A DNA stretch of 64,000 nucleotides from Rufibacter sediminis (GTDB lineage Bacteria; Bacteroidota; Bacteroidia; Cytophagales; Hymenobacteraceae), in NCBI RefSeq assembly GCF_014269285.1, contig NZ_JACOAF010000021.1, forward strand, positions 173,719 through 237,718, read 5' to 3'. Below, in pieces: positions 10,693 to 20,219 of this stretch. A model generated the notes under the pieces. That model did not search any database and was not told the origin of the DNA. It saw only the letters and a program-made list of their open reading frames with translations. Position 1 is the stretch's first letter, and each line of letters starts with the position of its first letter. The position numbers and the translations under genes were made by a program.

Positions 10693-10730
10693 CGTTTTTA
10701 GGCTATTTTTCAGAAAAGGAGGCGAAAACG
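10693..10730. repeat. PAL38 copy 2
   Basis: Imperfect arms CGTTTTTAGGC and GGCGAAAACG around TTTTTCAGAAAA, in the 292-bp gap between two same-strand genes of the metal operon. If it terminated transcription it would separate the HYC_CC_PP gene from the pump genes. Confidence 0.7.
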
Positions 10731-10881
10731 TCACATCAGGCCGCACCTACAGGAAAGCAGGCGAGTTGAGAAAGCGGCACGAACCACTTAACGTCAGAGA
10801 GAAACTGAGTTGATGTAACGGTGCAGAAGGCGTCTGCCAGAAAATGGGAATACAGCCCGCTTCTGCGAAAGAAGCGGAAAA

Positions 10882-11280
10882 CTAAAGCAGGAAGGTTTGA
10901 TGAAGAATGCCGATGTCTCTGCCGGTAGGCGGAGGTGGCAAAGTCACATAAGGAAGCGTCTCCAGCAATAACGGCCGAATGCGTTGGGTAAAGCTGGGGT
11001 ATTGCACCGGAACCGCCGCGGAGGCTACTTCCTGCTGACTCGAAGAAGTGAAAGTACTCTGGGAAGCTACGTTCAGTTGAATCACACAAGCCGTCTCACT
11101 GCAGGGGGCTTTCTGCTTTTTTGCGGCCTTGCTGCAGCAGCAGTCCGGCGTCATGGAAAGACTGACCGCTCCGCTTTTTTCATCGCCCGCGCAACGCATG
11201 GTATTCACCCGGAAACCCATGGAGCCCATCAGCAGGGCTACGATCAGGCTAAAGTGAATAAATTTCTGCATTGCCTTCAT
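10882..11280 (-). CDS. HYC_CC_PP family secreted Cys-rich protein
   Basis: 132 residues: hydrophobic N-terminal segment (FIHFSLIVALLMGSMGF), a cysteine-rich middle (C30, CCC at 47-49, C60, C65) and a C-terminus LPPPPTGRDI...LHQTFLL. The Cys clusters plus the PPP-GRDI tail match the small HYC_CC_PP family found next to metal efflux genes in Bacteroidota. Function is unknown; the thiols and the position as first gene of the operon suggest metal sensing or buffering in the periplasm. The second in-frame ATG (codon 4) is also a possible start. Confidence 0.75.
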   Translation of the reverse strand: MKAMQKFIHFSLIVALLMGSMGFRVNTMRCAGDEKSGAVSLSMTPDCCCSKAAKKQKAPCSETACVIQLNVASQSTFTSSSQQEVASAAVPVQYPSFTQRIRPLLLETLPYVTLPPPPTGRDIGILHQTFLL

Positions 11281-11292
11281 GGCGCGAGGTTT

Positions 11293-11328
11293 GTTTTTAG
11301 CTTGTTTTCAGAAAATGAGCCCGAAAGC
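11293..11328. repeat. PAL38 copy 3
   Basis: GTTTTTAGCTTG / GAGCCCGAAAGC around TTTTCAGAAAA. It would lie in the transcribed leader of the metal operon if the predicted -7 box at 11348-11355 is used, so it could fold in the mRNA 5' end. Confidence 0.65.
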
Positions 11329-11347
11329 GCTATCCCTTCAGGTTAGG

Positions 11348-11355
11348 CAAAAGTA
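11348..11355 (-). promoter_or_regulatory. Predicted -7 box upstream of the metal operon
   Basis: TACTTTTG on the minus strand matches the Bacteroidota -7 consensus TAnnTTTG exactly, 68 bp upstream of the HYC_CC_PP start. No good -33 TTG is seen at the usual spacing, so this is a candidate only. Confidence 0.35.
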
Positions 11356-11375
11356 AGGACATTTCCTGAGCTGGT

Positions 11376-11391
11376 GTTATACAATTATAAC
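11376..11391. promoter_or_regulatory. Candidate operator between divergent genes
   Basis: Inverted repeat GTTATA-CAAT-TATAAC about 20 bp upstream of the predicted -7 box of the metal operon; a related GTGTTATATAAG half follows at once. The site could bind a dimeric regulator of the efflux genes; no regulator gene is present in the operon. Confidence 0.3.
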
Positions 11392-11613
11392 CCAGTGTTA
11401 TATAAGTTTGTTTTCCCTAAACGCAAACCAACGAACTTTTGGCTGTGCCTTTCCGAAATTTTCTCAGGTTTTGTGCAAGTCTGCTACCTAGCAGGAACAT
11501 TGCCCCTTCCATATCACCATAAGCTTTGTTCTATTAGATGTTCTTGTCTCAAAGCTACTCTGTCCATGCCTGAAAGCTTTCCAAAACCGAAAACAGGATC
11601 TAGGGTAAATCAG

Positions 11614-11650
11614 CGTTTCAAGTTCGTTTTCAGAAAAGGACCTGAAAACG
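11614..11650. repeat. PAL38 copy 4
   Basis: CGTTTCAAGTTCG / GGACCTGAAAACG around TTTTCAGAAAA. Second copy in the same divergent gap (11281-11741); the other is copy 3, in the opposite half of the gap. Confidence 0.65.
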
Positions 11651-11741
11651 GAATAAAGGCAAGTTTCCTTGATATTCATGAATTATGCTCACCTTTGTGG
11701 GAGGTTGCACTCTTACACCCGGTAGCACTCCCGAATTAATT

Positions 11742-11969
11742 ATGGAACAACGCGTCATTACCGTATTAAGTCGGGTAGAATACCCGAAGCCTGGCAACAA
11801 CCAGATGTCTTCCAATGATACCACCCATCAGATTGCACAATTCCTGAATAACGGCTTCAAGATACAGAGCGTCTCCACCCAGCTCAGATCGGGGATTGAC
11901 GAAGGCACCCGGCAGAACGCCATCCTGGCCACTACGTACCTCCTGATCCGGGAAGATAGCCAGTCATAG
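11742..11969 (+). CDS. Small conserved-type protein of unknown function
   Basis: 75 residues from the ATG at 11742 (MEQRVITVLSRVEYP). An upstream in-frame ATG at 11685 would add 19 unlikely residues (MLTFVGGCTLTPG). The region IAQFLNNGFKIQSVSTQ...NAILATTYLLIRE reads as an alternating helix/strand fold like small DUF4177-type proteins, but I do not recognise a named family. No signal peptide. Codon use matches the neighbours, so I think it is real. Confidence 0.6.
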   Translation: MEQRVITVLSRVEYPKPGNNQMSSNDTTHQIAQFLNNGFKIQSVSTQLRSGIDEGTRQNAILATTYLLIREDSQS

Positions 11970-12131
11970 GGTACAGCCCCACGTCTTTAAGGGCTGAACT
12001 GGTAAGAGTATCTTCTAATCAGTTCCACTTATTTTTAGCGCTCTTTTGGAACGGAGAGACGCTTCCCGAATATAAATCGTCTATTTCTGCCGGAAAGCGT
12101 TTTATTGAAGACTTCTGTCGTATCTTTCAAG

Positions 12132-12296
12132 ATGATAGAAAACCAATACCCAGAAGGGTCAACCGTTTACGCGAAAGTGAATCCGGATGTAAAATTAACC
12201 GTGCGCCGGTATGCCAGACGGATCTACTACTGCACCGTCCAGGATAAACCCTCCCACAAAGAAATGGTCTATTATGACCGGGAGCTTCTCAAGTAG
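12132..12296 (+). CDS. Small basic protein of unknown function
   Basis: 54 residues from ATG 12132 (MIENQYPEGSTVYAKVNPD). Similar short proteins with YPEG-VYAKVNP-L-RRY--RIYYC are, as I recall, common in Cytophagales, but no function is known. It looks like a small beta-rich fold. An in-frame ATG at 12105 adds nine residues. A strong terminator follows at 12377. Confidence 0.6.
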   Translation: MIENQYPEGSTVYAKVNPDVKLTVRRYARRIYYCTVQDKPSHKEMVYYDRELLK

Positions 12297-12376
12297 ATAC
12301 TTGAGTGCTTTGCTTTAGAAGCCTCTCGCTAGACGCCTATATTTTATAGCAGACGCACTCCTCAGAAATAAAGAAG

Positions 12377-12421
12377 AAGTCACCAAACTTGCGAGGGCAG
12401 TTCTGGTGACTTTTTGTTTTT
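12377..12421 (+). terminator. Rho-independent terminator
   Basis: Stem AAGTCACCA (12377-12385) pairs with TGGTGACTT (12404-12412), followed by a T-rich tail TTTGTTTTT. It ends the small gene at 12132-12296 and faces the 3' end of the minus-strand oxidoreductase gene. Confidence 0.8.
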
Positions 12422-12448
12422 ACCCGGATAGATCCTTCTGATCAGGAA

Positions 12449-13471
12449 CTACACCGTCACCACAACTTTGCCAATGGTCTTTCCGCGCTGAAACAGGTGA
12501 ATGGCGTCAGGTAGGACATCGAACGGAAAGATGTGCCCTATGTGCTGGGGCCGCAGCTGTAGTGCCTGCAGTTCCTCCAGCAGCTGGTGCAGGAGCTCAG
12601 TCTGTTCATAGAGGTAGATCAGGTTAAACCCCATCAACGACTTGTTCTCCGTAGGCAGGCGCAAAGGATCAATCTTGGGCCGTTTCAGGAATTTCCACAC
12701 GAGCCGAGGGTAATTGGGTCTGGAGCTGTGGCTGGAGAAACTGGCGTTGCCGTACACCACCATTCGGCCCATTGGCGCGAGGACTTTCCAGCCCTGTTTC
12801 AGGATTTCGCCCCCAATACACTCCAGAATCAGGTTCAGCGGAAGCCCATCCAACGCCTTCTGCAGCTTTTCCGGGAAAGCCCCATCCCGGACAATCACCG
12901 TCTGATAGCCTTCTTCGTTCAGCAGGAACTCCACTTTGTCTTTCTGGCCCACGGTGCCAATGGTAAAAGCCTCGTACTGCTGGCAAATACGGTTGGCCAA
13001 AATCCCCACGCCGCCTGCGGCGCTGTGAATGAGCACGGTCATGCCCTTCCGGAGATTGCCTAATTGGGTAAGCGCGTAATAGGCCGTCAAGCCCTGTACC
13101 AGAAACCCGGCCCCTTCCTCAAAGCTCCAGGAGTCTGGAAGACGGGTGACATACTGGTGATGAATATTAATATGTGACACATAGCCCCCAAATTTGGTCA
13201 CGCCCATCACCCTATCGCCTACTTTCCACTCCGTTACCTCCGCGCCCACCTGAATAATTTCTCCGGAAAACTCCAGCCCCGGAATGAAACTCCCTTTAGG
13301 CGTAGCGCTGTACAAGCCTTGCATGGCAAAGATGTCGGCGAAGTTGAGCCCGATGGCCTTTACCTGAACGCAAACTTCCTGGGCCGCGGGCGTTTCCAGG
13401 GCTTCCCGCCGCAGGGTGAGGTGGTGAATGGAGCCCGCTTGGGGCATGCGGTAAACCAGGCGTTCAGGCAT
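12449..13471 (-). CDS. MDR-superfamily NADPH:quinone oxidoreductase, VAT-1-like
   Basis: Zinc-independent medium-chain dehydrogenase/reductase, 340 residues. N-terminal GroES-like domain with GLNFADIFAMQGLYS and PGLEFSGEI, then the Rossmann fold with IHSAAGGVGILANRI as the nucleotide-binding glycine motif. The segment FAMQGLYSATPKGSFIPG is close to VAT-1/zeta-crystallin proteins. No structural zinc cysteine cluster is seen. It probably reduces quinones or reactive enones with NADPH. It is monocistronic and starts with ATG at 13471. Confidence 0.85.
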   Translation of the reverse strand: MPERLVYRMPQAGSIHHLTLRREALETPAAQEVCVQVKAIGLNFADIFAMQGLYSATPKGSFIPGLEFSGEIIQVGAEVTEWKVGDRVMGVTKFGGYVSHINIHHQYVTRLPDSWSFEEGAGFLVQGLTAYYALTQLGNLRKGMTVLIHSAAGGVGILANRICQQYEAFTIGTVGQKDKVEFLLNEEGYQTVIVRDGAFPEKLQKALDGLPLNLILECIGGEILKQGWKVLAPMGRMVVYGNASFSSHSSRPNYPRLVWKFLKRPKIDPLRLPTENKSLMGFNLIYLYEQTELLHQLLEELQALQLRPQHIGHIFPFDVLPDAIHLFQRGKTIGKVVVTV

Positions 13472-13759
13472 AAGATAGCAGCGGTTGAAGTTGGCATTAT
13501 TTTTTCTTGCAGAACGTAGTCGGCCCCGTTAGGTTCTTCCTTGCTTTAGTGAACTACTGCTGACCAGAACAGAGGTCATCTACCGGCCGCTACATCCAGG
13601 CAAAGGGAATTACCAGCAGGTTTACTTATGAGTTTATGATAGAAGACGAAAGACTTGAATAAAAGCGAATTACCTGACAGGATTTGTTTGTATTTGACTT
13701 TAATAAATACAATATTGTTAGCATAAAAAAAGTAGCACGCAATTTGTAGTACATTCTGC

Positions 13760-13996
13760 ATGGAAAATTACGCGAAGGAACAGGTATCAAAGGAGGTACT
13801 AGAAATTATCTTGATACATTACACGCCAAAACTTACCTCTCAGGTGTTTTCCCTGTTTGATATATCCATGACCTATTATTTTCCCTATGAAGAACGGCTT
13901 GGAAGTGTCTGCAACCCAGTAGCGTACATTATCCAGGAAAATGCCAAAGATTCGTGCTACATCCTGGCCAGTCAGGCGACAGATGCCAGCAGATAG
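13760..13996 (+). CDS. Hypothetical protein, 78 aa
   Basis: Starts MENYAKEQVSKEVLEIILIHY. No recognised domain, signal peptide or membrane helix; the N-terminal half looks helical. The upstream 100 bp are AT-rich, fitting a promoter, but I cannot place a convincing -7 box. No Shine-Dalgarno. It may be a lineage-specific small protein; moderate confidence that it is expressed. Confidence 0.5.
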   Translation: MENYAKEQVSKEVLEIILIHYTPKLTSQVFSLFDISMTYYFPYEERLGSVCNPVAYIIQENAKDSCYILASQATDASR

Positions 13997-14101
13997 CGAG
14001 AGCGTAGTTTCCAAGAACAGGTGCGTTCCTTAATTATGCTCCTTGCTCTAAAGGTTCTTTTCCGCTGAAAGAGAGGAATAGTTGAGAGAAGAAAAGCTTG
14101 A

Positions 14102-14139
14102 CGTTTTAGGGCGGTTTTCCAGAAAAGAAGCCTTAAACG
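14102..14139. repeat. PAL38 copy 5
   Basis: CGTTTTAGGGCGG / AAGCCTTAAACG around TTTTCCAGAAAA, about 105 bp past the stop of the 78-aa gene and 155 bp before the next + strand gene. Confidence 0.7.
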
Positions 14140-14294
14140 AAGGCAGAATAAAGAACACGAGTTCACTCCCTTTTTCAGTAAGGCCTTTCTGTTCAAGAAG
14201 GATTTCTGGGAAAGAAACAGAGACGTTTCCGCTGAAAAGGAAGCACTGAAATAACCAACCGAGAGAGTGCTGTTAATTTATAGAAGGAGTCACC

Positions 14295-14540
14295 ATGGAA
14301 AACAAAGACACCATCCTCTCTGCTTTATTGGTGAAAGTGGAGGGATTTAAGGACCCCCACGATCATCCTACGCCAGCCGAGGACATCGCTAAAATCATTG
14401 CCCTTCCGCTACCCCATGTAATCAGCGTCTCGCGGGAACTAGCCGAGGAAGGTTTGGTAGCTATTTGCTCCTTTCCGGATATTCCCCTGCTTTACCTGAC
14501 CAAAACCGGCGTGAGCCGCGCTCGCCGGATGGCCTCTTAA
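14295..14540 (+). CDS. Small winged-helix-like protein
   Basis: 81 residues. The order helix-helix-wing (TPAEDIAKIIALPLPHVISVSRELAEEGLVAIC...LYLTKTGVSRARRM) looks like a MarR- or Lrp-sized winged helix: a recognition-type helix after a turn, then a beta wing ending in LTKTG. An AAGGAG ribosome binding site at 14284-14289 is well placed, unusual for this phylum. A remote analogue is the 84-aa gene at 49339-49593. Possibly a small transcriptional regulator; no target is evident. Confidence 0.6.
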   Translation: MENKDTILSALLVKVEGFKDPHDHPTPAEDIAKIIALPLPHVISVSRELAEEGLVAICSFPDIPLLYLTKTGVSRARRMAS

Positions 14541-14814
14541 TCGCAGCAGAAAAAAGCGCCCTTTTCCTATTGGTATAAACAGACGCGATTCCTCCAACTC
14601 CGCCCAGCAAGCAAATTGAATATTTGTTCAGGAGATGAGCAGCAGCAGCTTGCAAGCTTACATTCATTGCAGAAGCCTTCTATAAGAAGGCCAATTACCC
14701 ATCTTTACTTCCAGTTCCGTTTGAAGTCAATTTACTACAGCTGCGTTTAGAGGCTTCTTTTACCAAAACACCCCGGAAACACTTTCCTAGCGAAATACCA
14801 GCGACTTAAAAAGC

Positions 14815-15924
14815 TTAGATAGCTGGCCCCAACTTGTTCTGTTTTTTAGGGATTCTGATGTAGAACGTAGTTCCCTGGCCTTCGGCGCTTTCAAACCAGA
14901 TTTCCCCGTGGTGCCATTCTATGATGGTTTTCACGATGGACATGCCCAACCCCACTGATTTTTCACCCTTCAAACCGGGTCTGCGGGCTTCAGTGAATTT
15001 CTCGAAGAGAATTGGATGGTACTTGGCCGGTATCCCCACCCCGTTATCCGCGACGGTGACCAGCACCGAGTTTTCCTCCTCTTCCAGACGGACGTTGATG
15101 ATTCCATCGTCTGCTGTGAATTTTAAGGCGTTGGAGATTAAATTGGTGATGACCTGCATAAATTTAAGGTCGTCAAGCTCGGCGTACACCTCGTCGCTGC
15201 TGGAGGTAAAGGAAACGGTTTTGGTCATTAACTCGCCGCCCACAATCTTATATTCTTCCAGCGCCTCCCCCATTTTCGCCACCATATTTACCCGGCGGGT
15301 GATCAGTTCGGTGTGCGAAGATTCCAGAAACTCCTGGTTCATGAATTCCCTGAGCAGTTCTGAGCCATGTTTGCTCATGCGTTCAATCAGGCGGAGAACT
15401 TCCTGGGTTTCCTCTTCTTCGTGGGCGTTCAACTGCTCGGCCAGCAGCTCAGAGAGGTTCTGGATCATGCCCAGCGGTCCTGCCAGGTCATGGGCCAGGA
15501 TATTCAGCACCGAGTTTTTCTTGTTGGAGTAGCGCTTCAGGTGATCATTGTACACCCGTTGGAGGGTGACATCCTCCACATGCCCAATGACCAGGTTTCC
15601 GGCGGCTCCTTCAATGGCCGAGGCTTTCACGCACACCCACTGCTCTTGCCGCTTGGGAAGCTGCACCCGGAACTCCAACAACGTGAGAACCTTCCGGCTC
15701 AGCACATGGGCCAGCCTGTCCAGAACATACGACTGGTCCTCTTCATGAACCAAGCGCAATAAACTCGCCGGAGCCGTGCTTTCCTCCGCCAAGGGGAAAG
15801 ACTCCTGAAAAGCCGGACTTCGGTAAGTGAAGTGAGTTCCTCCTTCTGCATAAGCAAAAAAAGCTTGGCCGGTTTGTTCTATCAGAGCGAGGTTTACGTC
15901 AGGAAATTCACGAATGGATGACAT
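14815..15924 (-). CDS. Cytosolic PAS sensor histidine kinase
   Basis: 369 residues without membrane helices. Residues about 15-125 form a PAS/PAC-like sensor. The HisKA domain holds the phosphoacceptor in LAHDLAGPLG (H145), and the HATPase domain shows the N box (NLISNALKF), G1 (DNGVGIP), F box (LFEKF) and G2 (GLGMSIVKTI). No response regulator is nearby, so it is an orphan kinase; partner and signal are unknown. The gene is flanked by long non-coding gaps on both sides. Confidence 0.9.
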   Translation of the reverse strand: MSSIREFPDVNLALIEQTGQAFFAYAEGGTHFTYRSPAFQESFPLAEESTAPASLLRLVHEEDQSYVLDRLAHVLSRKVLTLLEFRVQLPKRQEQWVCVKASAIEGAAGNLVIGHVEDVTLQRVYNDHLKRYSNKKNSVLNILAHDLAGPLGMIQNLSELLAEQLNAHEEEETQEVLRLIERMSKHGSELLREFMNQEFLESSHTELITRRVNMVAKMGEALEEYKIVGGELMTKTVSFTSSSDEVYAELDDLKFMQVITNLISNALKFTADDGIINVRLEEEENSVLVTVADNGVGIPAKYHPILFEKFTEARRPGLKGEKSVGLGMSIVKTIIEWHHGEIWFESAEGQGTTFYIRIPKKQNKLGPAI

Positions 15925-16433
15925 GGATTATGATTTGGCGGTTTTTACGGATGCCTACGCACTTTCGTTCACAAGGCAGCTCGCGCATATTTAAGCAAAG
16001 TAGCTATATCTCGCGCAGTTTACTTATTTAAGCGAATATGGCTTCTTTTTATAAAACTACCCTTAAAACAGGTCACTTTTATTATCTTAATCTCCTACAC
16101 GCTGTTCAAATAACTGCGAAGAGTAGCACATTTTTCAATGGCTGACCGAGGTAAGTGGAATCCTTTTCTCTTGTAAAAGGCCATCGGGCTTACCCTCTCT
16201 TAACGCATATTTATTTCTACACCTCACCGGAACCACCTCCTTTGCCGGGTAGACCTAGAAAAGTTACAAACCGCATTATTTTAAAAATATTTTTTGATTA
16301 ATTATAATTATTACTACATTAGAAGAGTATTACCCAAATTGATCTCCTGTATCTCCATTCTTTCCGCAGATCAAGGCCGGAAACGGGTGGCAGAACTGAC
16401 AAGAAACTAATACCAGATTAGATAGCAGCAGAA
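15925..16433. other. AT-rich intergenic gap between divergent genes
   Basis: 509 bp between the histidine kinase and the J-domain gene. It holds a degenerate PAL38-like stretch at about 16038-16072 (GGCTTCTTTTTATAAAACTA) with a lost 5' arm, and a very AT-rich block (16277-16330) that may contain the promoter of the J-domain gene. No ORF of interest. Confidence 0.5.
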
Positions 16434-18467
16434 ATGAATAAGAACTACTACCAACTTCTTGGAATAAAGGAAACGGCCACGCACCTGGAGATAAAGGAAG
16501 CCTACCGAAAACTGTCAAAGAAAGTCCACCCCGATCTAAACCAGGGGGAAGTTTTCTTTGAGGAATATTTCAAGGAAGTAAAGGAAGCGTACGAGACCTT
16601 GTCTGATCAGGAGAAGAAGCGAAACTATGACACCCGCCGCTTCAGGCCGTCCATCACGGCCAGCGCCCCGGTGATGCCCAGCAACCTGAAGAACCTGGAA
16701 TACCAGGTAGGTAAACTGGAACTGCGGCTGCGTGACCAGACGGAGCAATACAACCAGCTGCTGGCCGAGAAGAAAGCCCTGAACCAGGAGATGGAGCACT
16801 TTGTGCGGTCATTGTTTGAGGTAAAGAATGAGCGCAATTTCCTGCAGACCAAAGTAAAGGAGCTGGAGAAGGAAACCCTGGCGCTGCGCAAAGGAACTTC
16901 CGCCGCGCAACCCGGTCCCAGTGTGAACCAGCAACTGGAGTTGCACCGTCAACTTCAGGTTTTGGAGCAGGAATTGAAAAACACCCGCGAAACGGCCTCC
17001 GGTAGTGCCCAGCAACTGGCCCGGGAAACCCAGATGAAACAGGCGCTGGAAAAACGGGTGCAGGAACTGCTGTTGGAGGCCGCGCAACTGCCCCTCCGGG
17101 AGAAAGAACTTCAGGCGTTAACCCAGGAAAGAGAGAAACAGCAAGCCCGCATCACGGAGCTGGAGAAACAGACCACCCAGGTGAAGAATGAACTGGAAGG
17201 TCGCGCCAAAGAGCTGGCGCTGGCCATGCAGCAACGGAAAACCTTGCAGGAACAGCTGCAGGAACTGGAACACCGCCTCCACCAGCAGCCCACCCCAGTG
17301 ACCGCGGCCAAAGGCGAGAAAAAGAAACAGCAGCACCAGATCCTGGAAGCTACCACCCAGAAACAAGCCCTCCAGAACCAGGTGCATGATCTGGAACTGA
17401 CCATTGAACAGCTGAAACAGGTTCTGCAGGAGAAAACAAAGGCGCTGCAACAGGAGAAAACGCTGCAGCAAGAGCTAAGGGCCCGTATTCAGCAACTGGA
17501 GGAAGAGAACACCCACCAGAAAAAAGCGCTGGACCAAAACCTACTGCAACTGCAGCAGGAAGCGAAAACCCGGCACCTGCTGCAGGAGAAAGTCCACCAG
17601 CACGAGGCCGAAACAACTCGCCACCAAGCCTTGTTGCAGACCAAAACCCAGGAACACACCCAGCTTTCGCGCCAGTTTCAGGAGCTGCAGGGCAAACTGC
17701 AAACCCTCACCCAGGAAGAAACCAAGCTGCGCGCCACTTTGCAGAAACTGGAGCAGCAGGCCGCCAGAGACAAAGCCGAACTACAAGCCAAAGACCAATC
17801 GCTGGAAACCTCCATCACCCAGAAGCAGGCCCTCCAGAAACAACTGGAGGAACAAAAGAAAACAACCTCGGCGGCCCAGCAGGAACTGCAGAAGAAAATA
17901 AAGGAACTAGAGCAAGAGACAAGCCACAAACGCACCTTCCAAAGCAAAGCCCAGGAACTGGAGAAGGAGAAAGCCGCCCAACACCTGAAAGTAAGTGAAC
18001 TGCAGAAGGAGATTGTCTCCGTGAAAAGCCGGTTTACGCACCTGGCGCACCTGCAACCTTTTCTGGTAGAGCACATGGACTTCTTCAACTCCGCGTTGCC
18101 GGACGAGTACGGCACCTCCTTTGACCGGTCTGAGATCAAATACATCTTCAGCCGCATAAAAATCGCCGTGCTAGCTGATAAACCCGGCAAATTGAACGTG
18201 CTGGTCAAGTACCTGAAACCCAGCGGACAGCTGTATTTCAACCCCAAGTCCTCCCCATCGGGCTACTCCTTTGCCGCTACGCTCAGCTATAGTCCGCAGG
18301 AAGAATACCTGTACCTATCGGGCTGGGGCAGCGACCGCGAAACGACCTTCGTTGGGGGTGACCACCGCGTGGAAATCTATGATGAAACAGGCCGCCAGCT
18401 GGCCCGAGCCAATTTTCTTGTGAAAGACAAACTCCTGAGCATGTCTAAAATCAAGAGTTTCTTTTAA
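16434..18467 (+). CDS. J-domain protein with very long coiled coil and C-terminal beta domain
   Basis: 677 residues. Residues 1-70 are a J domain ([23 protein letters not shown] at 32-34), so it should recruit an Hsp70. Residues about 85-540 are an uninterrupted Gln/Glu/Lys/Leu heptad-rich coiled coil ([20 protein letters not shown] type), with no zinc centre or DnaJ C-terminal substrate domains. The last 140 residues form a beta-rich domain ([33 protein letters not shown]) I cannot name. This is not DnaJ itself but a class III/C J protein; it may tether Hsp70 to a structure through the rod and end domain. Confidence 0.8.
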   Translation: MNKNYYQLLGIKETATHLEIKEAYRKLSKKVHPDLNQGEVFFEEYFKEVKEAYETLSDQEKKRNYDTRRFRPSITASAPVMPSNLKNLEYQVGKLELRLRDQTEQYNQLLAEKKALNQEMEHFVRSLFEVKNERNFLQTKVKELEKETLALRKGTSAAQPGPSVNQQLELHRQLQVLEQELKNTRETASGSAQQLARETQMKQALEKRVQELLLEAAQLPLREKELQALTQEREKQQARITELEKQTTQVKNELEGRAKELALAMQQRKTLQEQLQELEHRLHQQPTPVTAAKGEKKKQQHQILEATTQKQALQNQVHDLELTIEQLKQVLQEKTKALQQEKTLQQELRARIQQLEEENTHQKKALDQNLLQLQQEAKTRHLLQEKVHQHEAETTRHQALLQTKTQEHTQLSRQFQELQGKLQTLTQEETKLRATLQKLEQQAARDKAELQAKDQSLETSITQKQALQKQLEEQKKTTSAAQQELQKKIKELEQETSHKRTFQSKAQELEKEKAAQHLKVSELQKEIVSVKSRFTHLAHLQPFLVEHMDFFNSALPDEYGTSFDRSEIKYIFSRIKIAVLADKPGKLNVLVKYLKPSGQLYFNPKSSPSGYSFAATLSYSPQEEYLYLSGWGSDRETTFVGGDHRVEIYDETGRQLARANFLVKDKLLSMSKIKSFF

Positions 18468-18497
18468 AGGAAAGGTATACGTAAATCAACTTTAGGC

Positions 18498-19946
18498 TCA
18501 TACCAGCAGCCAAACCATGCCCAACACGCCAGCCAGTAATGCCGCTACCAGCGTGGGCACCAACGTGTGGCTGAGAATAGCCCGATAATCCTTGAGATTG
18601 GCCACGGAGGCAGCCGCAATGATGTTGAAAAGGCAAATGGCATTGCCCAGCGAAGCTCCCGTGAGCTGCAGCGCCAGGATGGATGCCGGATCCATGCCCA
18701 GCGCCAACGCCGTTTGCTGCTGCGACGGCCCGAACACCAGGTTGGAAATAGTGGTGCTACCCGTGATGAAGGCGCCCATGACACCAATTCCCGGAGCTAC
18801 CACGGGGTACACATCGCCCAAGCGGCTAAGCAGTCCAGCGATGTGGCTGACCATGGAAGGCTGCACCACCCCCGAGAAAATCATGAGCTGCGCAATGGCC
18901 ACTGACGGAAACAACACCACAAACACCGCCCCTACTTTCTTAAAGGATTCAGAAAGGTAAAGGCGTTGACTTTTGTAAAACACGGCCACTCCCAATCCTA
19001 CAGCCACAAAAGGCAGAAAGGGGGATTGCAGCGGTTTCAAACTCCCCCGGATGCCCGACCCGAACAGGTCTTCCCAGGCCAGCTCCCAGGAAAGACCCTG
19101 CCGAAGCGGCTCCACCAGTTTGGGCAGCAACAGCAGCAAAGCCAAACCGGCGTACGGTACCCAAGGCTGCCAATGCAGGGTCGTTCCTTTCTTCCGGAGG
19201 TACAACACTGACAACACCAGCATGGACAAAGACCCGAAAACGGTAGCCAGTTCCGGGGCAAACCAGGCAAAAAAGCAGAACGGCACCACAAAGAAGAAAT
19301 ACAGAAGGAGAATCTGCCGCGGGTGCTTCACTTCGCCATGGAGCTTCCGGACCAGCCGCAGGGAAAACCAGACCACCACCAGCCCCACCACGCTCATCAG
19401 GAAAGCCGCCGTGATGCCTATGGTTTGCACTTGGTCAGAGGGTAGTCCTAATGGGAGCTGCAGACCAGTTAAAATGGGGGTACCCACGGCTCCAAACAGC
19501 GCACATAGCCCATCAAACAGCAACACCACCGCCACCGACAGCACAGCTTCAAACCCCAAGGCGACCAGAATCAGGGGAACGATGGCGCCGGGAGTGCCAA
19601 AGCCCGCCACGCCTTCAAAGAAAGCCGTCAGGCCCAAGGCAAGCAGAAAAAAACGCAGTTCCCGGGAAGGGTGCAGTTGGTCCAGGGAATGAGTGATCTG
19701 CTCAATGAGTCCCCGGTGCTGCATGATGGTGTAGAGAAAAATGGCGCCTAACACCACCAGCAGGATGTTCACCGTAGTAAGCAGCGAAACCGCCAGAGCC
19801 CCCAGATAATGCGCGGTTCCGGCTCCCCAGTAAAAAAACAAACCGGTGGTCACGGCCCACCCCACCAACACAGCCGGCTTCACTCCTTTGGTAAGCGAAA
19901 CCGCCACCAGTAACAAGATGGGCAACAGAGCAAGCAGGTGGTTCAT
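18498..19946 (-). CDS. lctP: L-lactate permease (LctP family)
   Basis: 482-residue polytopic membrane protein. Family features: the FFEGVAGFGTPGAIVPLILVALGF loop, GAVGTPILTGLQLPLG, and a C-terminal GASLGNAICLFNIIAAASVANL segment. It imports lactate (and possibly glycolate) with protons. Somewhat shorter than the E. coli protein (about 550). The next gene in the same direction, 273 bp upstream, encodes a D-lactate dehydrogenase-like enzyme, so both likely serve lactate metabolism. Confidence 0.85.
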   Translation of the reverse strand: MNHLLALLPILLLVAVSLTKGVKPAVLVGWAVTTGLFFYWGAGTAHYLGALAVSLLTTVNILLVVLGAIFLYTIMQHRGLIEQITHSLDQLHPSRELRFFLLALGLTAFFEGVAGFGTPGAIVPLILVALGFEAVLSVAVVLLFDGLCALFGAVGTPILTGLQLPLGLPSDQVQTIGITAAFLMSVVGLVVVWFSLRLVRKLHGEVKHPRQILLLYFFFVVPFCFFAWFAPELATVFGSLSMLVLSVLYLRKKGTTLHWQPWVPYAGLALLLLLPKLVEPLRQGLSWELAWEDLFGSGIRGSLKPLQSPFLPFVAVGLGVAVFYKSQRLYLSESFKKVGAVFVVLFPSVAIAQLMIFSGVVQPSMVSHIAGLLSRLGDVYPVVAPGIGVMGAFITGSTTISNLVFGPSQQQTALALGMDPASILALQLTGASLGNAICLFNIIAAASVANLKDYRAILSHTLVPTLVAALLAGVLGMVWLLV

Positions 19947-20083
19947 TCTATGGCTGTAGTGGGCTTAATTGGAAGATAAGTTTAAAGGAGTGGTTAAGGA
20001 AGATGGCTGCAAAGCCTCAATTCAAAGTCCCCACAACAGCAGCTCGCGTCCACACTCCTTTCTGCACAGAAACCGCCGCCAGA

Positions 20084-20130
20084 CCTGCTATTTTCGGGCT
20101 GATTTTCGAAAAACAAGGCAAAATAGCAGG
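20084..20130. repeat. PAL38 copy 6 (with extended perfect arms)
   Basis: Arms CCTGCTATTTT and AAAATAGCAGG pair perfectly over 11 bp, with GATTTTCGAAAAAC between. The arm sequence differs from the family consensus but remains self-complementary, indicating that the hairpin rather than the exact sequence is maintained. Confidence 0.7.
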
Positions 20131-20219
20131 CCAGATGAACGTCAAACAGGATTTCCATTATGAATCTTCTTCCTCTTTATCTTACTCAGAACTCAGGACT
20201 TAGAACTCAGGACTTCCCT

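Noticed and set aside
11374..11739. 121-codon frame on the + strand
   Set aside because: Covers PAL38 copy 4 and the candidate operator, with atypical codons and no features; the real small gene starts at 11742.
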